Assembly (NCBI RefSeq): GCF_018613575.1
Contig: NZ_JAGGPX010000019.1
Span: forward strand, 1 to 52,956
DNA: 52,956 nucleotides
Reading direction: 5' to 3'
Source: Planococcus sp. ISL-110
GTDB taxonomy: Bacteria > Bacillota > Bacilli > Bacillales_A > Planococcaceae
Position 1 is the first letter of the stretch; each line of letters starts with the position of its first letter. Below are positions 1 through 8,827 of the stretch, piece by piece. The notes beneath the pieces are model-generated. The model saw nothing but the letters and a program-made list of their open reading frames with translations, made no database searches and was not told the DNA's origin. The position numbers and the translations under genes are program-made.

Positions 1-103
1 GCAAAGAGGCCACACCCGTTCCCATCCCGAACACGGCAGTTAAGCTCTTTTGCGCCGATGGTAGTTGGGGGTCTCCCCCTGTGAGAGTAGGACGTCGCTG
101 GTC
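1..103 (+). rRNA. rrf: 5S ribosomal RNA, copy 1 (5' end outside window)
   Basis: The sequence matches the conserved Firmicute 5S core (for example CCCGAACACGG, GATGGTAGT and GTGAGAGTAG). The first dozen or so bases lie before the window. It differs from the second copy at five places (window positions 56, 73, 90, 100 and 102). It is the distal part of an rRNA operon whose 16S and 23S genes are off the left edge. The 3' end is placed by alignment with copy 2. Confidence 0.95.
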
Positions 104-135
104 TGTTTTTTATTTTTTTGTACTAATGATTCTTT

Positions 136-155
136 TTGAGTGAACAAGCACTCAA
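136..155 (+). other. hairpin between the two 5S genes
   Basis: TTGAGTG and CACTCAA form a perfect 7-bp stem with a 6-base loop, placed 9 bases before 5S copy 2. There is no T-run after it, so it is not a typical terminator. It may guide processing of the 5S precursor; that role is inference. Confidence 0.5.
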
Positions 156-163
156 CCAAATAG

Positions 164-279
164 TCTAGTGATGATGGCAAAGAGGCCACACCCGTTCCCA
201 TCCCGAACACGGCAGTTAAGCTCTTTTGCGCTGATGGTAGTTGGGGGTTTCCCCCTGTGAGAGTAAGACGTCGCTAGGC
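164..279 (+). rRNA. rrf: 5S ribosomal RNA, copy 2 (complete)
   Basis: This is a complete 5S rRNA of about 116 bases. The 5' TCTAGTG pairs with the 3' CGCTAGG to form helix I, which sets both ends. It repeats the core of copy 1 after a gap of about 60 bases and is followed at once by a strong terminator, so the operon ends with a duplicated 5S. Ribonuclease M5, which matures 5S rRNA, is encoded further along (rnmV). Confidence 0.95.
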
Positions 280-285
280 ACATTA

Positions 286-324
286 AAACAGGTCGTTACC
301 GATTCCGGTAACGGCTTGTTTTTT
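286..324 (+). terminator. rRNA operon terminator
   Basis: AAACAGGTCGTTACC and GGTAACGGCTTGTTT form a 15-bp stem (one mismatch or wobble) around a GATTCC loop, followed by a T-run. It ends the rRNA operon just after 5S copy 2. Confidence 0.92.
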
Positions 325-402
325 ATTTTCAAAAGAAATTCAATTGATAGTTTGGAATCAGCAATTTGTTTCCGTTTCAAAAACGCTGCTCTCAGCTGAA
401 GT

Positions 403-411
403 TGCTATAAT
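403..411 (+). promoter_or_regulatory. extended -10 promoter for the yaaO-like gene
   Basis: TGCTATAAT is a full extended -10 box 34 bases before the start codon. No good -35 box is visible at the expected distance, which is usual for extended -10 promoters. Confidence 0.55.
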
Positions 412-444
412 GGGAGTAATCAATCAATGTGAGGATGGAAATTC

Positions 445-1881
445 ATGACGCAACGACGTCCGATAGTGGATGCATTAATACAGCATCAAAACAGACAGCC
501 TATTTCTTTTCATGTGCCGGGGCATAAACACGGAATTTTATCAGGGTTGCCGAAAGAAATCCAATCGGCACTTCATTATGATTTGACTGAACTGACAGGT
601 TTGGATGATCTTCATTATCCGGAAGAAGCGATTAAAGATGCACAACTTTTGTTGGCGGAAGCTTATGGGGCAAAGGAAAGCTTTTTATTGGTCAATGGTT
701 CCACTGTGGGGAACTTGGCAATGATCCACGCAGCCTGTAAAGAAGGGGATGTGGTGATCGTTCAGCGCAATTCGCATAAGTCGATTTTCCATGCGCTGGA
801 GCTTGCTCGTGTTCGTCCCGTTTACGTGTCGCCGCAATGGGATGACAGATCCATGACAGCTGCTGGAGTCTCCTTCAAGGCAGTAGAAGCAGCAATAGAA
901 GCATATCCGGAAGCCAAAGCAGTGGTGCTTACTTATCCTAATTATTACGGTATGGTTTCCCATGAACTCCAGGCCATCATTGCTTTATGCCACGAAAAAG
1001 ACATGGCAGTTTTGGTGGATGAAGCGCATGGAGCCCATTTCCAGGCAGGATCGCCGTTTCCGGTTTCGTCTTTGGCTCTCGGGGCAGATGTGGTGGTGCA
1101 GTCGGCGCACAAAACCTTGCCTGCGATGACAATGGGGTCTTTTTTGCACATCGGTAGTGTACGGGTAGACGTAAAAAAAATCCGGAAATATTTGCAAATG
1201 TTTCAATCGAGCAGCCCATCGTATTTGATCCTGGCTTCTTTGGATGATGCAAGGTCTTATCTCCAAAATTATTCGCAGCCAGATATTCGGATGTTCATTG
1301 AGAAGCGTGACCGTTTTCTCAGCAGTCTGCGAATGATTCCGCATTTGACTGTGGTGGAATCCGATGACCCACTGAAAATCATGTTGAGGGTCGATCATCA
1401 CAGTGGTTATCAGCTAAAACAGCAGTTGGAACAAGCGGGGATTGAGGTGGAACTGGCGGACCTTTTCCAAGTGCTGCTGATCATGCCTCTACTGAAGCAA
1501 TGGCATGTATATCCGTTTGCGGAAATTCGCAGCCGGTTAAAAGAAGCGGTATTGGGGCTTGAAGGAGAAGCAAGGCAAGAGGCCAAACTTGCGGTGCAAC
1601 AACAGCTTGATGTGACGGTTCCTGAACTGTCTTTTGAAGAAATCGATTTGGCTGATCAGGAATGGATCTCTTACACACAAATCATTGGACGGATTGCAGC
1701 CGGAATGGTGACTCCGTATCCGCCGGGCATTCCGCTGATGGTGGCCGGTGAAAAGTGGACATTGAATAAAGTGGAAGAGCTCATGAATTACTTGGCTTCA
1801 GAAGCGCAGATCCAGGGTGATCATCGGCTGGAGTCCAAGCAATTGCCGGTACTCCAACAAGGCACACCAGAGAATAAGTAA
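445..1881 (+). CDS. yaaO: Orn/Lys/Arg decarboxylase family PLP enzyme (YaaO-like)
   Basis: A 478-residue member of the fold-type I, PLP-dependent Orn/Lys/Arg decarboxylase family, about the same length as B. subtilis YaaO. HVPGHKHG at residues 23-30 is the family's N-terminal signature. DEAHGAH around 192-198 holds the aspartate that contacts the PLP ring nitrogen, and SAHKT places the Schiff-base lysine at about residue 223. The start is ATG with GAGGATG 8-9 bases upstream. Family members make polyamines or agmatine from basic amino acids; the substrate here cannot be read from sequence. It is the first gene after the rRNA operon, with its own extended -10 box, and precedes ppx by a 58-base gap. 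Substrate uncertain, family secure. Confidence 0.9.
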   Translation: MTQRRPIVDALIQHQNRQPISFHVPGHKHGILSGLPKEIQSALHYDLTELTGLDDLHYPEEAIKDAQLLLAEAYGAKESFLLVNGSTVGNLAMIHAACKEGDVVIVQRNSHKSIFHALELARVRPVYVSPQWDDRSMTAAGVSFKAVEAAIEAYPEAKAVVLTYPNYYGMVSHELQAIIALCHEKDMAVLVDEAHGAHFQAGSPFPVSSLALGADVVVQSAHKTLPAMTMGSFLHIGSVRVDVKKIRKYLQMFQSSSPSYLILASLDDARSYLQNYSQPDIRMFIEKRDRFLSSLRMIPHLTVVESDDPLKIMLRVDHHSGYQLKQQLEQAGIEVELADLFQVLLIMPLLKQWHVYPFAEIRSRLKEAVLGLEGEARQEAKLAVQQQLDVTVPELSFEEIDLADQEWISYTQIIGRIAAGMVTPYPPGIPLMVAGEKWTLNKVEELMNYLASEAQIQGDHRLESKQLPVLQQGTPENK

Positions 1882-1939
1882 CCCCTAAAGAGGGTATACT
1901 GTAACATCATTTAAATGGGAAAGAATGTGGGGGATTTTC

Positions 1940-3466
1940 ATGGAGCAAGAAAAATATGCAATCATTGATATCGGTTCGAATACCATCCGTTTGGTTATCT
2001 ATACACGGGACAAAAGTGGGCGTTTTACAGAAAGTGAAAACGTCAAGGCGGTTGCTCGACTCCGCAATTACTTAAACGATGAAAATGTTTTGGAACCGGA
2101 AGGAATCGATATACTGGTCCAGACCTTAAAGAGTTTCCAGGAAGTCACCCGCCATCATCAACTGAAAGCGATTAAATGTGTAGCGACAGCAGCCGTTCGA
2201 CAAGCGGAAAATCAGGATGAAATAATGACAGCGGTCGAAAGTGAGACAGATTTTACGATCCGCATCCTGTCCGAATTTGAAGAGGCGAACTATGGTTACC
2301 TGGCAGTCGTCAATTCAACTCCATTCACCAGTGGCATCACGGTCGATATTGGGGGAGGCAGTACAGAAATTACGTATTTCAATGATCGCCAGCTGATTTA
2401 TTTTTACAGTTTCCCGTTCGGTGCATTGTCTTTAAAGCAGCAGTTTATCCAAGGCAATACACCAACAAAAGGTGAATTGCGCGATTTGCGGTCATTTTTG
2501 AAAGAACAGTTTAATCAACTGGAGTGGCTAGCCGATAAACGTCTGCCCTTGATCGGCATCGGGGGGAGTGCGCGGAATATGGCGCAAATCCACCAAGAGC
2601 ATATCGAGTATCCTTTGTCCGGAGTTCATCAGTACATGATGAGCAAGCACGATGTAGAAGAGATGAATGATTTATTGAAATCTCTGGAGTTCTCGGAGCT
2701 GCAACGGCTTGAAGGATTGTCGAAGGACCGGGCGGATATCATCATTCCAGCTGTTGAAGTTTTTCGTTACTTAATGGAGTTGATTGATACGAAACAGTTT
2801 GCTCTCAGTCGAAAAGGATTGAGAGATGGTGTTTTCTATGAAGAAACGACCAAGGATTTCGATTTATCGGTATTCCCCAATGTCGTGGAAGAAAGTTTTC
2901 ACGAACTGGCCATCGACTATGACATCAATCTGACCCACGCCTTCCATGTCACCAACAGCGCATTGCTGATTTCAAAAAAGTTGGAAGAGGTAGGCCTGCT
3001 TTCGCTGGAGGAAGAGGATTATCAGCGTTTGAAGCTGAGCAGTGCCCTTTATAACTTAGGAAGCTATATTGATTCAGAGTCGAGCCACCAGCATACATTT
3101 TATTTGTTGGGCAACCGTACCATTGACGGCCTGCTGCATAAAGAACGTATCATTGTGGCATTAATGGCTTCGTTTAAAAACAAAGAAATCTTTAAGCGCA
3201 ATGTCGCTCTTTACGAAACGTGGTTCAGCAAAGATGAATTGGCTAAATACAGTCTGCTCGGAGCCATCATTAAGCTGGCATATAGCTTGAATGCGACGAA
3301 ACGTGACATTGTGGAGACTATTGAATTGGAAGAAAAAGGTGACAAGCTTATTTTTTCTATTCAATGCCGTGAAGATTGGAAGCCTGAGCAATATCAGGTG
3401 GAAAAACAGAAAAAACATTTGGAAAAGCAACTGAAGAAAACGATTGATTTTAAATTTTACAAATAA
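1940..3466 (+). CDS. ppx: exopolyphosphatase, Ppx/GppA family
   Basis: About 508 residues in two parts. The N-terminal 300 residues are an ASKHA-fold phosphatase: DIGSNTIRL at residues 10-18 and VDIGGGSTE near 135-143 are the two phosphate-binding loops. The C-terminal 200 residues look like the HD-fold helical domain of long Ppx proteins, but the usual His-Asp pair is not seen (LYNLG where LLHDIG would stand), so that part is probably structural. Such enzymes remove terminal phosphates from inorganic polyphosphate, or hydrolyse pppGpp. An upstream in-frame ATG at 1925 is possible, but the GGGGGA just before 1940 favours the later start. It is followed after 90 bases by ppk, which makes the polymer this enzyme would degrade. 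Confidence 0.9.
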   Translation: MEQEKYAIIDIGSNTIRLVIYTRDKSGRFTESENVKAVARLRNYLNDENVLEPEGIDILVQTLKSFQEVTRHHQLKAIKCVATAAVRQAENQDEIMTAVESETDFTIRILSEFEEANYGYLAVVNSTPFTSGITVDIGGGSTEITYFNDRQLIYFYSFPFGALSLKQQFIQGNTPTKGELRDLRSFLKEQFNQLEWLADKRLPLIGIGGSARNMAQIHQEHIEYPLSGVHQYMMSKHDVEEMNDLLKSLEFSELQRLEGLSKDRADIIIPAVEVFRYLMELIDTKQFALSRKGLRDGVFYEETTKDFDLSVFPNVVEESFHELAIDYDINLTHAFHVTNSALLISKKLEEVGLLSLEEEDYQRLKLSSALYNLGSYIDSESSHQHTFYLLGNRTIDGLLHKERIIVALMASFKNKEIFKRNVALYETWFSKDELAKYSLLGAIIKLAYSLNATKRDIVETIELEEKGDKLIFSIQCREDWKPEQYQVEKQKKHLEKQLKKTIDFKFYK

Positions 3467-3556
3467 TTAACATTTTGAAGACTGTATCCCGCTCTTTTAA
3501 CGGATGGATAATGATACGATAATAGAATGGATTATAAGTAAAAGGTGGAGTCGAAA

Positions 3557-5668
3557 TTGGAGACATTGAAAAAGAAGAATGCAGAACTCAGGGAGCCTGC
3601 TTATTACAATAACCGCGAATTGAGCTGGCTTGCTTTTAATGAACGTGTCTTGCAGGAAGCACTGGATAAACGAAATCCTTTATTGGAACGATTCAAGTTT
3701 TTGGCGATTTTCAGCTCTAATCTGGATGAGTTTTTCATGGTCCGTGTAGCAGGGCTGCAGGATCAGGTGAAAGTCGGGTTTACAAAACCCGAAAACAAAG
3801 CCGGAATGACCCCGAAGCAGCAATTAAATGAAATTGCGATGAAGACCCATCGATTGGTGGACCTGCAGTACGAGACCCTGCAAAATAATTTATTGCCGAA
3901 GCTTCAAAAAGAGCATATGGAATTTGTAAAGATGACAGACTTGAGTGCGGATCAATTGGATGTAATGGAAAAGAATTTTGAAGATCATATTTTTCCTGTA
4001 CTGACGCCGATGGCCATCGATGCATACCGGCCTTTTCCAATGCTGTTGAATAAAAGCATCAATTTAGCGGTGGTACTGGAAGATGAGGAGGACCAGATGG
4101 AAGAAGGGCAGAAAATTGCCATCGTACAGGTTCCTGCAGTCCTGGATCGATTTGTCCGCCTGGATTCAAAGAAAGGCAGCCACAAGCTTATTTTGTTGGA
4201 AGACGTCATCAGCTTCTTTATCCGCAAGCTTTTTCACGGCTTCAAGGTGATTTCGGCATCTGTATTCCGGATTACCCGCAATGCCGACATGACCATCCAT
4301 GAAGAAGGGGCTCGTGACTTGCTGAAGGAGATTGAAGAAGAACTCCGCAAACGGAAATGGGGAGCAGCTGTCCGTCTGGAAATCCAGCAGCCTGGATTCG
4401 ACCCGGCTATTTTGGATTACTTGACTGATGAGCTGGAGGTCCACAAAAAAGACGTCTATACAATTGAAGGATTTTTGGACTTGACGGCCTTTTTCAATTT
4501 TTATAAAAAAATGGCGCCAATTTGGGAGCACTTGGTCTTTGAAGGGAAAGTATCGCAATTGCCAGCAGGTATGCAGACGGGCAAGGATATCTTTCAAAAG
4601 GTCAGTGAGCAGGATGTCTTTCTCCATCATCCGTACGAATCGTTTGAGCCGGTTGTCCAGTTTATCTCAGAAGCGGCTGACGATCCTGATGTTCTGGCCA
4701 TCAAACAGACTCTTTATCGTGTCAGCGGTGATTCGCCGGTTATCAAAGCCTTGAAAAGAGCAGCAGAAAATGGCAAGCAAGTAACGGTGCTGGTGGAATT
4801 GAAAGCCCGCTTTGACGAAGAAAACAATGTGCAATGGGCAAGAGAGTTAGAGAAGGCTGGATGCCATGTTATTTATGGGATGACACACCTGAAAACACAC
4901 AGTAAAATCACCTTGGTGGTTCGGAAAAAAGAGAACAAGATTGAACGCTTTGTCCATTTGGGCACCGGCAATTATAATGACCAGACAGCCAAAATCTATA
5001 CAGATATGAGTTTGTTCACTTCTAAAAGGCATTTTGGCATCGATGCCACCAACTTTTTCAACTATTTGAGCGGTTATACGGAAAAGCCGGAGTTCCATTA
5101 TTTATCGGTGGCGCCTTTTACAATCCGTACCGATATCATTGATTTGATCAATGCCGAAATCCGGTTCCAGAAAAAGCAGGGAAATGGACGGATTATTGCG
5201 AAAATGAATTCACTGACAGATAAAATCATTATTATGAAATTGTACGAAGCGTCAAATGCTGGAGTGAAAGTGGATTTAATCGTCAGAGGAATTTGCTGTC
5301 TGCGCCCTGGAATTTCAGGGGTCAGTGAAAACATTCAGGTGCGCAGCATCGTTGGCAGCCTGCTGGAGCATAGCCGTGTCTACTTCTTCAATCACAATGG
5401 CAAAGGCAAGATTTTTTTGTCTTCGGCGGATATGATGACCCGGAATTTGAACAATCGTATTGAGATCTTATTCCCAATCGTCGATGAGGACATCAAAGAA
5501 CAAGTCAAGAGCATATTGGAGCTGGGGCTTGCCGATAATGTCAAAGCGAGGCAACAGAATGCTGCTGGGGAGTACCATTACGTGCCACGCAAAAATGATG
5601 AGCCGGCAATAGACAGCCAAATGGAGCTGTTCCGCAGGGCCTATCAAGTGGCGGAAGACGAGGAATAA
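3557..5668 (+). CDS. ppk: polyphosphate kinase 1
   Basis: About 703 residues, the usual size for PPK1, which polymerises the gamma phosphate of ATP into inorganic polyphosphate. The N-terminal domain opens with NRELSWLAFNERVL. The catalytic half contains KQTLYRVSGDSP, KARFDEENN and KTHSK; the histidine of THSK (about residue 448) corresponds to the autophosphorylated His of E. coli PPK (His435). The start is chosen as TTG at 3557 because AAAGGTGGAG lies 6 bases before it; a GTG at 3545 lacks a good ribosome site. It sits directly behind ppx, so synthesis and breakdown of polyphosphate are encoded side by side. A hairpin terminator follows. Confidence 0.95.
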   Translation: METLKKKNAELREPAYYNNRELSWLAFNERVLQEALDKRNPLLERFKFLAIFSSNLDEFFMVRVAGLQDQVKVGFTKPENKAGMTPKQQLNEIAMKTHRLVDLQYETLQNNLLPKLQKEHMEFVKMTDLSADQLDVMEKNFEDHIFPVLTPMAIDAYRPFPMLLNKSINLAVVLEDEEDQMEEGQKIAIVQVPAVLDRFVRLDSKKGSHKLILLEDVISFFIRKLFHGFKVISASVFRITRNADMTIHEEGARDLLKEIEEELRKRKWGAAVRLEIQQPGFDPAILDYLTDELEVHKKDVYTIEGFLDLTAFFNFYKKMAPIWEHLVFEGKVSQLPAGMQTGKDIFQKVSEQDVFLHHPYESFEPVVQFISEAADDPDVLAIKQTLYRVSGDSPVIKALKRAAENGKQVTVLVELKARFDEENNVQWARELEKAGCHVIYGMTHLKTHSKITLVVRKKENKIERFVHLGTGNYNDQTAKIYTDMSLFTSKRHFGIDATNFFNYLSGYTEKPEFHYLSVAPFTIRTDIIDLINAEIRFQKKQGNGRIIAKMNSLTDKIIIMKLYEASNAGVKVDLIVRGICCLRPGISGVSENIQVRSIVGSLLEHSRVYFFNHNGKGKIFLSSADMMTRNLNNRIEILFPIVDEDIKEQVKSILELGLADNVKARQQNAAGEYHYVPRKNDEPAIDSQMELFRRAYQVAEDEE

Positions 5669-5676
5669 TAAGGCAG

Positions 5677-5709
5677 CCGTTCATTCCGTAGGGGACGGAC
5701 GGTTTTTTT
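5677..5709 (+). terminator. ppk terminator
   Basis: CCGTTCATTCC pairs with GGGGACGGACGG, using G-U pairs and one mismatch, and runs into TTTTTTT. It lies 8 bases after the ppk stop codon. Confidence 0.75.
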
Positions 5710-5718
5710 GTTGGTCAC

Positions 5719-5747
5719 TTTAAAACAGGGGCCGTTTCGTGTATAGT
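5719..5747 (+). promoter_or_regulatory. possible sigma-A promoter for tmk
   Basis: TTTAAA and TATAGT separated by 17 bases, 58 bases before the tmk start and just after the ppk terminator. The -35 box is only fair. Confidence 0.4.
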
Positions 5748-5805
5748 ATAAAGAGTTTAGAACAGTAGAATATGATTAATTTTATGGAATAAGGTGAGCA
5801 GCAAA

Positions 5806-6456
5806 ATGAGCTATTTAATCAATCTGGAAGGCGGAGAAGGGTCGGGCAAGTCAACGGTCCTGAAAATGCTGGCAGATGAGCTACAGGAAAAAGGGTTTTC
5901 TGTTGTTTGCACGCGGGAGCCGGGCGGAATCGACATTGCCGAACAAATCCGCAATGTGATCCTGGACCGGGAAAATACTGCGATGGATGCACGGACAGAA
6001 GCTTTGTTGTATGCTGCGGCAAGAAGACAGCATTTGGTTGAGAAAATTATTCCAGCACTCGAGGCAGGAAGCATCGTCCTGTGCGACCGTTACATCGATT
6101 CCAGCCTGGCTTATCAGGGCTACGCACGAGGGCTTGGGATGGAAGAGATTTTTACCATCAATAAATTTGCCATTAATGATTACATGCCGGACCTGACTCT
6201 CTATTTCGATGTTAGTCCGAAAGTCGGATTAGCACGGATTGAAAAGGATCTAGACCGGGAGATCAACCGTTTGGATGTAGAATCAATAAAGTTCCATTAT
6301 AAAGTAAGAGAAGGCTATCTCTTGCTGTTAAGCCAGAATCCGGAGCGTATTCGCCTGATCAATGCAGAGAATGAGTTGGATGCCGTTTTTGCAGATGCAC
6401 TGGAAACGATTGTACGATTTATAGAAGAACGGCAAGCGGCAGTTGATCCTTCTTAG
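5806..6456 (+). CDS. tmk: thymidylate kinase
   Basis: 216 residues, standard for bacterial dTMP kinase, which makes dTDP for DNA synthesis. EGGEGSGKST near residues 7-16 is the P-loop, and DRYIDSSLAYQG near 93-104 holds the DRY motif that orients dTMP. The ATG at 5806 has AAGGTGAG 7 bases upstream; an earlier GTG at 5794 is less likely. Its stop codon lies inside the loop of the terminator hairpin that ends the transcript. In B. subtilis the gene also precedes yaaQ (darA) and holB, so the order is conserved here except that yaaR is missing. Confidence 0.96.
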   Translation: MSYLINLEGGEGSGKSTVLKMLADELQEKGFSVVCTREPGGIDIAEQIRNVILDRENTAMDARTEALLYAAARRQHLVEKIIPALEAGSIVLCDRYIDSSLAYQGYARGLGMEEIFTINKFAINDYMPDLTLYFDVSPKVGLARIEKDLDREINRLDVESIKFHYKVREGYLLLLSQNPERIRLINAENELDAVFADALETIVRFIEERQAAVDPS

Positions 6457-6471
6457 GATCAGCTGTTTTTT
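6440..6471 (+). terminator. tmk terminator overlapping the tmk 3' end
   Basis: CAGTTGATCC and GGATCAGCTG form a 10-bp stem (one mismatch or wobble) with loop TTCTTA, followed by TTTTTT. The tmk stop codon TAG straddles the loop and the 3' arm. Confidence 0.85.
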
Positions 6472-6485
6472 CGGTAAAGAGCTGG

Positions 6486-6508
6486 AAAGATATGCAGCGT
6501 ATATCTTT
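6486..6508 (+). other. inverted repeat upstream of darA
   Basis: AAAGATAT and ATATCTTT are perfect 8-bp arms around a 7-base spacer. The repeat covers the place where the -35 box of the darA promoter would be, so it could be an operator or a 5' hairpin. No known regulator was recognised. Confidence 0.45.
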
Positions 6509-6513
6509 GTTCA

Positions 6514-6522
6514 TGTTATACT
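6514..6522 (+). promoter_or_regulatory. extended -10 promoter for darA
   Basis: TGTTATACT is an extended -10 box 34 bases before the darA start codon, directly downstream of the inverted repeat. Confidence 0.5.
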
Positions 6523-6550
6523 TATATAGAAGAAAGACAAAAAGGAGTGA

Positions 6551-6886
<336 letters not shown>

Positions 6887-6955
6887 TCCAAAGCGAACAA
6901 ACAGGCTCCCTACAATAAATGACAGCCTTGCTGTCAACCAGTACCATAAATAATA

Positions 6956-6986
6956 CCCGTGCTCCATTCGGAACACGGGATTTTTT
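6956..6986 (+). terminator. darA terminator
   Basis: CCCGTGCTCC and GGAACACGGG form a stem with one mismatch around ATTC, followed by ATTTTTT. It lies just before the holB ribosome site. Confidence 0.85.
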
Positions 6987-7008
6987 ACAAAGTCTGAAGG
7001 TGGAAATT

Positions 7009-8001
7009 ATGCAAAAAACAACGGATGAATTTTTGGAAATGCAGCCGGTGGTGATGAAACGCCTTCAGGGGGCCTATGAAAAAGATCGGTTGGCACATGC
7101 ATACTTGTTTGAGGGTCCTGCCGGCTCGGGGAAAAAGGAAATCACCCATTTCTTCGTCAAGCTTCTGCTGTGTGAATTGCCTGTGAAAAATGTTCCATGT
7201 GAAACATGTCGGAGCTGCCAACTTTATAATTCCGGCAACCACACGAACGTTATTTTCATTGAACCGGATGGCCAAAATGTTAAAATTGAGCAAATCCGTG
7301 AGTTGATTTTCAAGTTGAATAAAACCGGGCTGAATACAGGCCGCAAAATATACGTAATTGAGCAGGCAGACCGTATGAACAATTCATCTGCCAATGCCCT
7401 GCTGAAATTCTTGGAAGAGCCGGAGTTTAGTGTAACGGCAATCCTGTTGACTGAGCGGCTTAATGCGCTTATGAGCACGATCCGTTCGCGCTGCCAATTG
7501 GTGTCGTTCCGGCCACTGTCACGGCCAAAGCTGATGGATAAATTGATGGCAGATGGCATGACTGAATCCATGGCTGCCACTGTCAGTATGCTGACCCAAA
7601 GCGAAGAAGAAGCGGTTGCTTTGAGCCAGGATGAACAATTTGCACAAGCCAGAAAAACGGTGCTGAAACTGGTGGAAGTGGCTGACAGCAATGTCCATGA
7701 GGCTCTTTTGATGCTTCAAGCTGAATGGCTGCCATTATTTAAAGAAAAAGAAGATGCCGAAAGAGGCCTGGACATGTTATTATTTGCATATCGGGACATC
7801 GCTTCGGTAAAAGCAGGTCTTGAAACTGCACGAACATATCCAGACATGGAAGAAACTTGGAAGCGGATGGCTCTCCAGCGTTCTTTTACGGTATTGTCCA
7901 AGCAGTTGCAGGCTGTCTTACAGGCCAAACAACAATTGCCGCGCAATATGAACCGAACGCTGTTGATGGAGCAGTTAATGCTGAATCTGCAGGAGGGGTA
8001 G
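7009..8001 (+). CDS. holB: DNA polymerase III subunit delta'
   Basis: About 330 residues, an AAA+ clamp-loader subunit that helps load the beta clamp onto primed DNA. FEGPAGSGKKE near residues 34-44 is the P-loop, Cys55, Cys64, Cys67 and Cys70 form the zinc module, ANALLKFLEEPE is the conserved sensor region, and STIRSRCQ carries the SRC motif. The ATG at 7009 follows GAAGGTGG; the reading frame is open further upstream through the darA terminator, but that is not coding. The stop lies 3 bases before the TTG start of ricT, so the two are translationally close. Confidence 0.95.
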   Translation: MQKTTDEFLEMQPVVMKRLQGAYEKDRLAHAYLFEGPAGSGKKEITHFFVKLLLCELPVKNVPCETCRSCQLYNSGNHTNVIFIEPDGQNVKIEQIRELIFKLNKTGLNTGRKIYVIEQADRMNNSSANALLKFLEEPEFSVTAILLTERLNALMSTIRSRCQLVSFRPLSRPKLMDKLMADGMTESMAATVSMLTQSEEEAVALSQDEQFAQARKTVLKLVEVADSNVHEALLMLQAEWLPLFKEKEDAERGLDMLLFAYRDIASVKAGLETARTYPDMEETWKRMALQRSFTVLSKQLQAVLQAKQQLPRNMNRTLLMEQLMLNLQEG

Positions 8002-8004
8002 CAA

Positions 8005-8817
8005 TTGTATAATGTGATAGGGGTCCGCTTTAAAAAAGCGGGTAAAATATATTATTTCGATCCAGGTGAATTAGGAATCGAAAGGGACGATTACGTCATT
8101 GTGGAAACGGCCAGAGGCGTAGAATACGGCAAAGTGGTCGTACCGACAAAAACCGTTGGGGAAAACGATGTGGTTCTGCCTTTAAAGCAGGTTGTAAGAG
8201 TGACGACTGAGCGTGATCGCCAACAGATGGAAGAAAATCGCTTAGAAGCAAGCCGAGCTTTTGAATTGGGCACCGACAAAATTGGAGAGCATCGATTGGA
8301 TATGAAGCTGGTGGATGTTGAATACACCTTCGATCGCAATAAAGTCATTTTTTACTTTACGGCAGAAGGTCGTGTGGATTTCCGGAACTTGGTCAAAGAC
8401 TTGGCTGCCATTTTCCGTACACGCATCGAACTTCGCCAAATCGGTGTTCGTGATGAAGCCAAAATGCTCGGCGGAATCGGTCCTTGTGGCCGGATGCTCT
8501 GCTGTTCGACATTTTTAGGTGATTTTGAGCCGGTCTCGATCAAAATGGCGAAAGATCAAAACCTGTCGTTGAATCCTTCGAAAATCTCTGGTTTATGCGG
8601 CCGATTGATGTGCTGCTTAAAATACGAGAATGACGAATATGAAACAGCGAAAAAGGAAATGCCGGATGTCGGAACACGTGTAGTGACGCCGGATGGCGAT
8701 GGCCGCGTTGTGGGCATGAACATTTTGGAGCGAGTGTTAAAAGTCCGCTTATCTGAGCAGGAACAGACACTTGAATATACATTAGATGAGATAATGGGCC
8801 AAGGAACGAGAGCGTGA
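8005..8817 (+). CDS. ricT: RicT / YaaT, PSP1-domain protein of the Ric complex
   Basis: 270 residues with the PSP1 C-terminal domain. With RicA (YmcA) and RicF (YlbF), RicT forms an iron-sulfur complex that assists RNase Y in mRNA processing in B. subtilis, and so affects biofilm formation, competence and sporulation. The cysteine clusters GPCGRMLCC and LCGRLMCC are visible; these are the expected ligand regions. The start is TTG at 8005, with AGGAGGGG just upstream. Its partners are not in this window. It is kept here although many sporulation genes of the region are gone, which fits its wider role in RNA processing. Confidence 0.93.
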   Translation: MYNVIGVRFKKAGKIYYFDPGELGIERDDYVIVETARGVEYGKVVVPTKTVGENDVVLPLKQVVRVTTERDRQQMEENRLEASRAFELGTDKIGEHRLDMKLVDVEYTFDRNKVIFYFTAEGRVDFRNLVKDLAAIFRTRIELRQIGVRDEAKMLGGIGPCGRMLCCSTFLGDFEPVSIKMAKDQNLSLNPSKISGLCGRLMCCLKYENDEYETAKKEMPDVGTRVVTPDGDGRVVGMNILERVLKVRLSEQEQTLEYTLDEIMGQGTRA

Positions 8818-8827
8818 GGTGGTTTAG

